DNA from: Planctomycetota bacterium
Lineage (GTDB): Bacteria > Planctomycetota > J058 > JAJDCQ01
Length of the DNA stretch: 64,000 bases
Reading direction: 5' to 3'
NCBI GenBank assembly: GCA_029260755.1
Contig: JAJDCQ010000186.1
Coordinates: 98,594 to 162,593, forward strand
Below the pieces are notes generated by a model, which ran no database searches, was not told the origin of the DNA, and saw only the letters and a program-made list of their open reading frames with translations. Positions 1 through 7,684 of this stretch are shown here, in pieces (the first letter of the stretch is position 1; each line of letters begins with the position of its first letter). The position numbers were made by a program, and so were the translations under genes.

Positions 1-64
1 GGGCCGGAGGGGATCGCGAGGGTGCGACGTGGGGGCCGTCGAGCTCACGGCACCAGGATAGCGA

Positions 65-87
65 CGACGGGCGGGCGTCACCCGTCG
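65..87. terminator. Hairpin in the left-edge non-coding stretch
   Basis: Bases 65-71 (CGACGGG) and 81-87 (CCCGTCG) form a perfect 7-bp stem with a 9-base loop. There is no T-tract on either side, so a rho-independent terminator for a gene left of the window is only a possibility. The rest of 1-195 shows no open frame; it must contain the promoter of the isonitrile operon. Confidence 0.3.
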
Positions 88-195
88 GGGGAGTGAGGGC
101 CGGCCGCGGTCGGCGTCGTATCCATTGGCGCGCCCACGTCGCGCCGGTAGACTCACTCTCCTCGGACTCGTCTGACTCGAGAGGAGCTGCTCCCG

Positions 196-1797
196 GTGAG
201 TGAGCACCTCGACGAACGCCGGTCGCGCCAGCGCCTTCTCGAGGCGGCGGCTCGCCTGCTCGAACGGGACGGCCTGCGCGACGGGTTGCTCGCCGAGGCG
301 GTCGCCCTCGCCGGCTGCGATCCCGACGGCGCGCGGATCTTCTTCCCGGGGGACGAGGACCTCGTCTTCGCGATCTACGCCCGGATCGCCCAGGAGCTCG
401 AGACGCGCGTCGGTGAGCTTCCGCCCGGGAGCGTCGTCGATCGCGTCCTGGCTCTCCTCGGCCACAAGCTCGACCTCGTCGCCCCCTATCGGAGCGCCTT
501 CGCGGCGATCGAGGCGGTGGGCCTCGACGCCGGCCACGCCCTCGGCGTGCTGAACCCGCAGACCGAGCTGATCCGGCATCAGAACCTCGCGGCGTTCGAG
601 GTGGCCGTCCTCGGCGCCGAGGACGCGCCGGCGCCCGATGATGCGAACGCGCTCGTCCGGTCTCTCTACGCCCTCCACCTCGCCCTCCTCCTCGTCTGGG
701 TGCGCGATCCGCGCGACGCGCCCGAGGCGACGCGCGACGCGCTCGCGCAGGCGCGGGCGCTCCTGCGCGACGGGCGTCCGCCGCTCGACCGGACGGTCGG
801 CGGGGTGCTCCTCGGCGACGTCGATGCGCACGTCGGGGAGACGATCCTGGTGGGGGCCGAGCCGGCGGTGGATGCGCGGGCGACGGAGATCCTCGGGCGA
901 CTGCTGGCCCACCGGCGATGCGCGCGGGGCGCCGGGGCGTGCGGCGATCGGCCGTGCCCCGCCTGCCTGGCGCTTCATCTCCCGAAGGTCCGTCGCGCGG
1001 TGCGGGCCGGCGCGCCCGTGCGATGCGTCCTCCCGGCCTTTCCGGCGAAGTCGCCGAACCCGAGGAAGGTGCTGGGGACGATGCCCGACCTCGCCGAGGA
1101 GCTCGCCCTCCGACATCTCCAGGGCATCTGCGACGAGGTCGCCGAGGTCCACCCTCCCGGCGCTCGGATGACGATCTGCTCGGACGGACGGGTCTTCAGC
1201 GACCTCGTCGGCGTGGCCGACGAGGACGTGACGCGCTACGGCGAGGAGATCCGGACGCTGATCGAACGCGTCGGGGCTCGCTCGGTCGACGTCTTTCGCC
1301 TCGAGGACCTCTTCGAGTCCGAGGACCACGCCGGGCGACGCGCGCATCTGCTCGACCACTACGCCGAGACGGTCGAGGTGGTCCGCGAGCGGACGGCGCG
1401 CTCGCTCGAGCACCGGGCGCTCTACAACGGGATCCACCGCTTCATCACCGAGGACCGAGACGGCCTCGAGCCGGGCAAGAGCAAGAATCGCGTCCGGAAG
1501 GAGGCCAAGGAGCGCGCCTACGGAGTGATCCGTCGGAGCAACGCGTGGAGCCGGGTGGTCACCGAGTGCTTCCCCGCTGCGCTTCGCCTCTCGATCCATC
1601 CGCAGGCGCCGCACGCCGACAAGATCGGCATCCTCCTCGGCGGGGAGCAGGACGACGTCTGGCTCACGCCGTGGCACGCGGTCGCGGTTCGCGAGGGCGA
1701 GCGGTTCCGGCTCGCTCATCGGGAGGACGCGGAGGCCGCCGGGGCGCGGCTCGTCGAGGTCGACGGACGGCCGAGCCACTACGAGGCGGCGCCGTGA
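196..1797 (+). CDS. TetR/COQ9-like domain fused to isonitrile (isocyanide) synthase, DIT1/PvcA family
   Basis: The protein has 533 residues and a GTG start, with GAGGAG at 181-186 as a plausible ribosome-binding site. Residues about 225-533 match the PvcA/IsnA/DIT1 isocyanide synthases, which turn the amino group of an aromatic amino acid into an isonitrile using ribulose-5-phosphate. The diagnostic stretch is FPAKSPNPRKVLG at 282-294, followed by PDLAEELAL and RVFSDLVGV. Four cysteines (C242, C249, C254, C257) lie just before it. Family members are about 300-330 residues, so residues 1-200 are extra. That part is an all-helical TetR-fold domain: LLEAAARLLE near the N-terminus, FFPGDEDLV at 49-57, and a helix LYALHLALLLVWVRD at 157-171. 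Its FPG-x-x-DLV turn resembles COQ9, a lipid-binding TetR-fold protein, as much as a DNA-binding regulator. The stop overlaps the next start (GTGA). The synthase call is strong; the role of the N-terminal domain is inference. Confidence 0.88.
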   Translation: MSEHLDERRSRQRLLEAAARLLERDGLRDGLLAEAVALAGCDPDGARIFFPGDEDLVFAIYARIAQELETRVGELPPGSVVDRVLALLGHKLDLVAPYRSAFAAIEAVGLDAGHALGVLNPQTELIRHQNLAAFEVAVLGAEDAPAPDDANALVRSLYALHLALLLVWVRDPRDAPEATRDALAQARALLRDGRPPLDRTVGGVLLGDVDAHVGETILVGAEPAVDARATEILGRLLAHRRCARGAGACGDRPCPACLALHLPKVRRAVRAGAPVRCVLPAFPAKSPNPRKVLGTMPDLAEELALRHLQGICDEVAEVHPPGARMTICSDGRVFSDLVGVADEDVTRYGEEIRTLIERVGARSVDVFRLEDLFESEDHAGRRAHLLDHYAETVEVVRERTARSLEHRALYNGIHRFITEDRDGLEPGKSKNRVRKEAKERAYGVIRRSNAWSRVVTECFPAALRLSIHPQAPHADKIGILLGGEQDDVWLTPWHAVAVREGERFRLAHREDAEAAGARLVEVDGRPSHYEAAP

Positions 1798-2597
1798 CCG
1801 AGCCCTTCTCGGTCGAGCCGATCGCTCCGTTCGGGGTGGTCGTGACGGCCGCCCCCGACCCCGGCGTCGCTCCGTCGTCGGTCGATGCGGCCGTCCTCGT
1901 GCGGCTCGCGCTGGAGCATCGGGTCGTCGTCCTGCGCGGGTTCGAGCGCCCGTCGGGCGACGCGCTGCCGGCCTTCGCGCGCCGGTTCGGCGAGCTCCAG
2001 CTCTGGGACTTCGGCGCGGTGAACGAGCTGGTCGTCCACGACGCGCCGAAGAACTACCTCTTCACGACCGGCGAGGTCCCCTTCCACTGGGACGGCGCCT
2101 TCGCCGGCGTCGTGCCCGCGCTCCTCGTCTTCTGCTGCGAGGACGCGCCCGAGGAGGGCGGCGGCGGGGAGACCGTCTTCGCCGACGCGACGCGGATCCT
2201 GGCGGCGGCGCCGGCGGATCGGCGGGCGCTCTGGTCGCGGGCGATCGTGACCTACGAGACCGAGAAGGTCGCCCACTACGGCGGCCGGTTCACCGCGCCG
2301 ATCCTCGGTCGTCACCCAGGCACCGGGGAGGAGACGCTCCGGTTCGCCGAGCCGGTCGATGGTCTCAACCCGGTGTCGCTGACCGTCGAGGGGATCGACG
2401 ATGCGGAGCGGAACGACCTGATCGGAGACCTCGGCCGCCGCCTCCGTGACCGGGCGTTCTGCTACGCCCATCGATGGCGGAGAGGCGACGTCGTCCTGGC
2501 CGACAACCACGCCCTGCTCCACGGGCGTCGCGCCTTCACCGACGCGAGCCGCCGGCATCTGCGACGGGTGAACGTGATCTCGTGCGACGCTTCCTGA
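1794..2597 (+). CDS. Fe(II)/2-oxoglutarate-dependent oxygenase, TauD/PvcB-like
   Basis: The protein has 267 residues from a GTG that overlaps the isonitrile synthase stop (GTGA), so translation is coupled. It belongs to the TauD/TfdA clan. The iron facial triad is visible as H98-x-D100 in PFHWDGAF and distal H243 in LLHGRRAF, with arginines at 257-258 in place to bind 2-oxoglutarate. In characterised pathways the partner of an isonitrile synthase is exactly this kind of enzyme (PvcB, IsnB), which oxidises or decarboxylates the isonitrile amino acid to a vinyl isonitrile or hydroxylates it. The context makes that role likely here; the substrate is not known. Confidence 0.88.
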   Translation: MTEPFSVEPIAPFGVVVTAAPDPGVAPSSVDAAVLVRLALEHRVVVLRGFERPSGDALPAFARRFGELQLWDFGAVNELVVHDAPKNYLFTTGEVPFHWDGAFAGVVPALLVFCCEDAPEEGGGGETVFADATRILAAAPADRRALWSRAIVTYETEKVAHYGGRFTAPILGRHPGTGEETLRFAEPVDGLNPVSLTVEGIDDAERNDLIGDLGRRLRDRAFCYAHRWRRGDVVLADNHALLHGRRAFTDASRRHLRRVNVISCDAS

Positions 2598-3520
2598 CCT
2601 ACAGCCTGCGCATCCGGCGCGTCGAGTTCTTCGTCGCGGAGATCCCGATCCCGCTCCTGCCGGTCGTGCTCATCGCCGAGACGACGGCGCCGCTCCGATC
2701 GGCGGTCTTCTGGGAGGGGATCGTCCTGTTCTTCCTCCTGTTCAACTTCGGCGACATGATCAACTGCCTCGCCGACCGCGACCTCGACGCGAAGTACAAG
2801 AAGCACCTCTCCGAGGCGGTCTACGGCCTCGGCGTCGGGGTCGTCCGCGCGCAGATCGGGCTGACCGTCCTGGCCTCGCTCGCGATCACGGGGCATCTCG
2901 CGTGGGCGCTCGACCGCTGGTCGCTGGTGCCGCTCGTCGTCGTCGGGATCCTGCTGGGCGCCGGCTACTCCGTGCCGCCGGTGCGCCTCAAGGGGCGCGG
3001 CGCGCTCCACCCGGTCACCCAGTGGACGATCATCTTCATGATCCCGATGGTGCTGATGGCGCTCATCGTGACGCCGCATCCACCGGCGCTCGTCCTGGCC
3101 TTCTGCGCGGCCTACGGCGTCCTTCAATGCGGCGTGATCCTGATCAACACGGCCGAGGACTACCCCGAGGATCGCGCCGAGGGGATCCGCACGCCGACGG
3201 TCACCTTCGGCCTTCGTCCGAGCATCGCGCTGGCGTTCGTCCTGATCCTCGCGGGAGGGACGGGCGCGCTGGGCGCGCTCGGGGCGATCGCGCTGGAGCG
3301 ATCGGCGCCGCTCGCGGCCCTCCTCGCGTTCGCCCCGCTCGCCATCACGATCGCCGTGTCGCTCACCGTGACGGCGCGCCTCTGGCGCGCCATCGCGCGA
3401 GGCGACCTCGACGAGTCGATGGTCGGCGTTCGACGCTCGGCGAAGCAGGTCCCGTTCTGGATTACCCTCAACGCCTGGGGCTCGCTCGCGGCCGCGGCCA
3501 CGCTTCTCTGGACGCGGTAA
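2582..3520 (+). CDS. UbiA-family membrane prenyltransferase
   Basis: The protein has 312 residues. The GTG at 2582 is the only reasonable start: the frame upstream is a shadow of the oxygenase and reads an arginine-rich nonsense peptide. The start lies 16 bases inside the previous gene, so it is coupled. The two Asp-rich Mg/diphosphate motifs of UbiA enzymes are present: NCLADRDLD from N61 and NTAEDYPEDR from N189, the latter followed by the usual G-R-T. Hydrophobic segments consistent with about eight to nine helices run throughout. UbiA proteins transfer an isoprenyl group to an aromatic or polar acceptor in the membrane. Being the third gene of an isonitrile operon, it is predicted to prenylate the isonitrile product or a precursor; this is inference. 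Confidence 0.85.
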   Translation: MRRFLTYSLRIRRVEFFVAEIPIPLLPVVLIAETTAPLRSAVFWEGIVLFFLLFNFGDMINCLADRDLDAKYKKHLSEAVYGLGVGVVRAQIGLTVLASLAITGHLAWALDRWSLVPLVVVGILLGAGYSVPPVRLKGRGALHPVTQWTIIFMIPMVLMALIVTPHPPALVLAFCAAYGVLQCGVILINTAEDYPEDRAEGIRTPTVTFGLRPSIALAFVLILAGGTGALGALGAIALERSAPLAALLAFAPLAITIAVSLTVTARLWRAIARGDLDESMVGVRRSAKQVPFWITLNAWGSLAAAATLLWTR

Positions 3521-3521
3521 G

Positions 3522-3539
3522 GCCGGCTGGCACGCCGGC
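3522..3539. terminator. Likely bidirectional terminator hairpin between convergent genes
   Basis: Two copies of the self-complementary GCCGGC (3522-3527 and 3534-3539) flank a six-base loop in the 20-base gap between the convergent UbiA and heparinase-like genes. There is no T-tract, but the position fits a shared terminator. Confidence 0.45.
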
Positions 3540-3540
3540 G

Positions 3541-5976
3541 CTACGGCGTCACGACGATCGTCAGCCCCTTGCTGCTCACCCGGCCGTTGGCGTCGTGGAC
3601 GCGGACGCGGAACCCGAACGTGCCTGCCGTCGTCGGCTTGCCCGCGAGGATGCCCGTCGCCGGATCGAGGTCGATGCCGGGCGGGGGCGCGCCGACGATC
3701 ACCTTCCAGCGGCGGATCGTGCCGCTCCCGCCGCTCGCCGTCAGTTGCAGCGGGCGCCACGTCGCGGCGACCCGGCCGGCCGGGAGGTGGTGGGGCTGGT
3801 CGATCGCGGGGACGGTCGCCGGGGCGATCACGATGGTGAACACCTTGCTCGTCAGCGCGCCGGCGGAGTCGAAGACGCGGATCCGTGGGCGGAAGGTGCC
3901 GGCCGCGGTCGGCGTGCCGGCGAGCGCGCCGGTCGCGCGGTCGAGGTCGAGCCCCGGAGGAAGGGGATCGGCGCCGATCGGCACCCAGGCGACCGCAGGC
4001 GCGGCGCCGCCGGACATCGTGAGGGTGGTCGGGCCCCACGGCCGGCCCGCCTCTCCGTCGGGGAGCCGGGCCGGGGTAGCGATGGTCGGCGAGCCCGGAG
4101 GCGGGGGAGGCGGCGGTGGCGGGGGCGGGGGCGGCGGCGTCGCGCCTCGGCCGAACCGGATCCTCGCCGGGAGGCGGTCCGCCGGGCCGCCGAGAATCCG
4201 GCCGCGCTCGACGTCGAGGGTCAGGTCGAACGGGCCGATCGTGATGCGGTCTCCATGGACGCCGCGCGTCTCGAAGCGGGGGTAGGTGTCGAAGTGCTGA
4301 TCGACCCCGTCGACGCGCGCGACGTTCGGGCCGAACTCGAGGAGGGCGCCGTCGGGCGCGACGTGCCGGAGTGGCGCGCCGCCGGCGGGGAGGCGTGGGC
4401 GCGGGTTGCGGGCGAGGACGTCGGCCCGGAAGGCGGTGAAGCTCCCGTGGGTGCTCCGGTCGCCGACCTCGATGACGGCCGTCTCGCCTTCACGGCCGGG
4501 CTCGTGCGACGACATGACGAAGCGCCCGTGCTTGCGGCTCATCGGGTAGACGGCGCTCTCGGGATCCTCGACCGGATCGCCGACCGTCGGCGCCCACGCG
4601 GCGAAGGTGGTGCCATCGGAGAAGAACGCCCAGCCGCCTTCGATGCGGCGGGTGAACGCGCTCGACGCGAAGAACCGGATCCGGATGCGCGATCGCCTCC
4701 GGCCGCCGTTCGCCTGCTTCGTCTCGCCGCCGCCGTTCATGAACGTGACCCGGTCGTGGCCGAACGCCATCTCGGCCAGGCTGCGATCGCCGTTGTCGCG
4801 CGGGTCGACCGACTTCGTCACGAGGCGTCGTTCGTCGCGCGGCGTCTGGATGACGCACGAGGCCAGGTTGCCGCCGCCGGCGTAGTGATCGTTCGGGTCG
4901 ACGTTCTGCATCGTGGAGATGATGAAGCCCTCGCTCCGGCGAGCGTAGTGGTGCAGGTCGCCGCGGCCGCGGCCGGCGTCGACGCTGATGCGCGACTCGC
5001 CCCGGCTCGGCGCCGAGAAGAGGGCGTCGACGGCCTGGAGCGGCCGGTAGTTGCTCGCGGCGAAGAGGTCGCCCGGCCTGGCGACGTCGAACGGCCCGCT
5101 CATGAGCGTGGTCGCGTTGACGCTCCACGCGTCGCCGGTGACGAACGCGTAGGGCTTCGCGCGGATCCCGGTCGCCCCTGACTTCCGCGCGATCGAGAAC
5201 GCGGACGCCTGGGTGAAGAGCTGGTCGATCAGGACGGTCGCGACCGCGCGGATCTCGGCGTCGGTCGAGAGCTCCGCCAGATTGAGGAATCCGCCGAGGG
5301 TGATCCCCCCGAGGTAGGCGGTCGAGCCCCACTCGAGCGAGCCGTTGCGAGCGATCATCCGCATTCGCTGGAGCAGCCACGTCCGGAGCTCGCCGTAGGT
5401 GGCCGCGCCGGTCGCCCCGCGAAGCTCGTGGGCGAGGAGGTAGCTCGCGTTCGTCGAGACGCGGTGGTTCTCGCTGCTGCGGTTCCAGACGCCCGTCAGC
5501 ATCCAGTCGAGGCGGCGCTCGAGATCGGCGCGGATGTCGGGGTCGAGGCGATCACGCCAGAGGGCGTAGACGCGCACCGCCTTGTTCCGGATCGAGCGAT
5601 CGAAGTAGTTGTTGCCGCCGCGGACGTGTCCCGGATGCGTGGCGGGCCAGCGGCCGAGGAGGACGTAGCGCATCAGGCGGTTCGCCTCGTCGATCCGGGC
5701 GGGCGGCGTCGTTCCGGCATCGACCCGGGCGAGGATCGTGGTCACCTTGCGCCAGTAGGTGTGCTGGGTCTGGAGGCTCCGGAGGGCGAGGTTCGGGCCG
5801 GGGAAGGACGGGTCCTCGACGCCGGTCTCGTGGCGGAGGTCGACCGCCCGGAGGGCCGCTTTCCGCCGGGTGTCGAGCGGCGTGTCGGGGGGCGGGGCGG
5901 CCGAGGCAGTCAGAAGGGGGATGCAGACCAGAGCGGCGACGACGATCGTCGTCGCCGCGCGGCGGGCGGGCGGCAT
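3541..5976 (-). CDS. Secreted heparinase-like (alpha/alpha-toroid) protein with C-terminal Ig-like domains
   Basis: The protein has 811 residues. Residues 1-27 form a signal peptide (RRAATTIVVAALVCIPLLTASA). The following ~580 residues look like a heparinase II/III or alginate-lyase type protein: a helical N-terminal half with N-N-Y-F-D, ENHRVSTNASYLLA and EWGSTAYLGGI, followed by a beta-rich half. A hinge of about 14 consecutive prolines (around residue 600) leads into two putative-Ig (He_PIG-type) repeats, each with the G-x-P-T-x-A-G-T-F signature (AGTPTAAGTF and AGKPTTAGTF). ENHR and the Y/H residues could be catalytic, but no substrate can be assigned. It would act outside the cell or in the periplasm on an acidic polysaccharide. 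The start is set by the signal peptide and by the purine-rich GA repeat directly upstream. Confidence 0.7.
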   Translation of the reverse strand: MPPARRAATTIVVAALVCIPLLTASAAPPPDTPLDTRRKAALRAVDLRHETGVEDPSFPGPNLALRSLQTQHTYWRKVTTILARVDAGTTPPARIDEANRLMRYVLLGRWPATHPGHVRGGNNYFDRSIRNKAVRVYALWRDRLDPDIRADLERRLDWMLTGVWNRSSENHRVSTNASYLLAHELRGATGAATYGELRTWLLQRMRMIARNGSLEWGSTAYLGGITLGGFLNLAELSTDAEIRAVATVLIDQLFTQASAFSIARKSGATGIRAKPYAFVTGDAWSVNATTLMSGPFDVARPGDLFAASNYRPLQAVDALFSAPSRGESRISVDAGRGRGDLHHYARRSEGFIISTMQNVDPNDHYAGGGNLASCVIQTPRDERRLVTKSVDPRDNGDRSLAEMAFGHDRVTFMNGGGETKQANGGRRRSRIRIRFFASSAFTRRIEGGWAFFSDGTTFAAWAPTVGDPVEDPESAVYPMSRKHGRFVMSSHEPGREGETAVIEVGDRSTHGSFTAFRADVLARNPRPRLPAGGAPLRHVAPDGALLEFGPNVARVDGVDQHFDTYPRFETRGVHGDRITIGPFDLTLDVERGRILGGPADRLPARIRFGRGATPPPPPPPPPPPPPPGSPTIATPARLPDGEAGRPWGPTTLTMSGGAAPAVAWVPIGADPLPPGLDLDRATGALAGTPTAAGTFRPRIRVFDSAGALTSKVFTIVIAPATVPAIDQPHHLPAGRVAATWRPLQLTASGGSGTIRRWKVIVGAPPPGIDLDPATGILAGKPTTAGTFGFRVRVHDANGRVSSKGLTIVVTP

Positions 5977-5979
5977 GGG

Positions 5980-6000
5980 CTCTCTCTCTCTCTCTCTCTC
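5980..6000 (-). promoter_or_regulatory. GA dinucleotide repeat forming the ribosome-binding region of the heparinase-like gene
   Basis: A 21-base (CT)10C run on the plus strand reads as alternating GA on the coding strand and ends 3 bases before the ATG at 5976. It occupies the Shine-Dalgarno position, and GAGAG can pair with the 16S tail in several registers. A change in repeat number would alter spacing and expression, as in known phase-variable loci. The repeat is seen; the switching is inferred. Confidence 0.6.
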
Positions 6001-6071
6001 GCTCGGCGATCGCGGTCGCCGCAGCTCTCTACAGCCGAGAGGAGGAGGCCCTTCGGGGAGGGTCGGGGGTT

Positions 6072-6896
6072 TTACCGTTCGGTGACGCGCGCCGGCACGC
6101 GACCGAGGAGGAAGCGTCCGAGGGCGGCGTCGAGCTCGTCGATCGCCTCGAGGTTGAGGGCGTGGCCGACCCCCGGCAGGGTCAGCAGCTCGGCGCCGGG
6201 GATGAGCTCCGCGAGCAGCACGGAGTTCGCCGGCGGCACGAGGACGTCGGCGCCCCCGGTGACGACGAGGGTCGGGACGCCGACATCGGTCAGGCCGTCG
6301 GTCGCATCGTGGGTCATGATCGCGCCGACCTGCGCGCTGTAGGTGGCCGGCGGCGTCGGCCGCTCCACCGCGCGCTCGAACGTCGCGAGGGCGATGTCGC
6401 GGTGGTCACGGATGAACGACTCGGCGAACAGGATCGGGCCGTGGGTCTCCAGCTGCTCCTCCGCGGAGAGCCCGAGCGCGGGGGTCATCAGCTTCCCGAT
6501 GACCCACGGAGCGGGCTGGGTCGCGCGCGGTCCGCCCGCGGCCGTGCAGCCGAGGATGAGGCGGTCGACCCGAGATGGGTGACGGACCGTGAGGTGCTGG
6601 GCGATCATCCCACCCATCGAGATCCCGAAGACGTGCGTTCGAGCGATGCCGAGCGCGTCGAGGACGCCGGCCGCGTCGTCCGCCATCATCGCCATCGAGT
6701 AGGGGCCGGCCGCCTTCTCGGTCTCGCCGACGCCGCGGTTGTCGAACCGGGTCACCCGGAACGACGCGGTCAGGCGCTCCGCGAGCGCGTCCCACGCGCG
6801 GTGATCGGCGCCGAGCCCCATGATGAGGAGCAGGTCGGGGCCTTCGCCCTCCTGGGCGTAGTGGATCTCGATCCCGTTGGCGGTGACGGTCGGCAT
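6072..6896 (-). CDS. Alpha/beta hydrolase (esterase/enol-lactonase-like)
   Basis: The protein has 274 residues from the ATG at 6896, preceded by GGGAG at a good distance. An earlier in-frame start at 6950 would add 18 residues unlike the family. The nucleophile elbow is GISMGG, the acid lies in TGGADVLVPP, and the catalytic histidine lies in GVGHALN. The oxyanion region is LLIMGLGADHRAWD. This is the 3-oxoadipate enol-lactonase/RsbQ type of fold, but the substrate cannot be read from sequence. It is cytosolic, with no signal peptide. It stands alone between exported proteins. Confidence 0.85.
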   Translation of the reverse strand: MPTVTANGIEIHYAQEGEGPDLLLIMGLGADHRAWDALAERLTASFRVTRFDNRGVGETEKAAGPYSMAMMADDAAGVLDALGIARTHVFGISMGGMIAQHLTVRHPSRVDRLILGCTAAGGPRATQPAPWVIGKLMTPALGLSAEEQLETHGPILFAESFIRDHRDIALATFERAVERPTPPATYSAQVGAIMTHDATDGLTDVGVPTLVVTGGADVLVPPANSVLLAELIPGAELLTLPGVGHALNLEAIDELDAALGRFLLGRVPARVTER

Positions 6897-6986
6897 GACG
6901 TGCGGTCTCCCTCGGCCCCCGATCCTAGGGGGCTCGCGGGCGTGCCGCAAGGACGGATCGGGCCCGGAGCGCGGGCCCGGGACGCC

Positions 6987-7589
6987 TCACCAGGTCGAGC
7001 CGCAGTCGGGGTCGGAGCAGCGCCCCGGTCGGGTCGCCTTCGCGTTGCAGTTCGGGCAGCGTCCCGCGGGCGGCGGCTCGTCTCCGTGCACGGCGATGGG
7101 CGGGTCGAGCGTCGTCGAGGTAGCGGCGGGAGGCTCGTCCGTGCTCGCCGTCGGGGCGCTCGGCGTCGGGGTACCCGGGGAGGCCCCGGGGTCGACGGCG
7201 TGGGCGTGGAGCGACGCCATCAGGTCGGCGTACTCCCGGGCTTCGGCCTCGCTCGAGAACATGATCTTGTCGACGATTCCGCCGGCCCGGTCGAGCGAGA
7301 ACGTGTTGTTGTTCGCGTAGACGTCGACCTTGACGATGTCCGAGAAGATGAGCGAGCGCGACCTCCCGAGCGCCTGGAACGTGACGTTCTGCTCGTTGAC
7401 GACCACGCTCCCGGGGGTGATCCACGGGCTTCGGGTCATGACGTCGCGCAGCCGTTCGCGGGTGCGTTCGATTCCTTCGGTCGCGACGATGTCGGTCTGG
7501 GCCGTGTGGCCGATGGGCTTCACGCAGCCGGCGCCGAACGTCATCAGCAGGGCCACGCCGAGCGTCACGGCGAAGCGGAGGCGATCCAT
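6987..7589 (-). CDS. Lipoprotein with PH-like core and C-terminal zinc ribbon
   Basis: The protein has 200 residues. The N-terminus MDRLRFAVTLGVALLMTFGAGC is a lipoprotein signal with C22 as the lipidation site. Residues about 60-125 (SVVVNEQNVTFQALG, IVKVDVYANNNTFSLD, VDKIMFSSEAEAREYADL) read like a small PH-like beta barrel with a closing helix. A Pro/Thr/Ser-rich linker follows. The last 30 residues hold CPNCNAK and CSDPDCG, a four-cysteine zinc ribbon. A zinc ribbon at the end of an exported lipoprotein is unusual, because such ribbons are normally cytosolic. The function is unknown. Confidence 0.6.
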   Translation of the reverse strand: MDRLRFAVTLGVALLMTFGAGCVKPIGHTAQTDIVATEGIERTRERLRDVMTRSPWITPGSVVVNEQNVTFQALGRSRSLIFSDIVKVDVYANNNTFSLDRAGGIVDKIMFSSEAEAREYADLMASLHAHAVDPGASPGTPTPSAPTASTDEPPAATSTTLDPPIAVHGDEPPPAGRCPNCNAKATRPGRCSDPDCGSTW

Positions 7590-7684
7590 CTCGAATCTCC
7601 GGGGGACGGCGGGAGTCGTCGTTGGCGATCCGATGATCGGCGAGGCGCGCGGCCCCTGCAAGCGCGCGGCGCGGGGCGGTCCGG

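Noticed and set aside
163..186. TetR operator palindrome before the isonitrile synthase
   Set aside because: CTCCTC and GAGGAG are present but the inner bases do not form an inverted repeat, so no operator can be supported.
200..1171. Additional long open frames on both strands within most genes, some over 800 codons
   Set aside because: In sequence of this GC content the antisense and other frames stay open; their products are Arg/Ala/Pro-rich and match no family, while the chosen frames show motifs and start/stop coupling.
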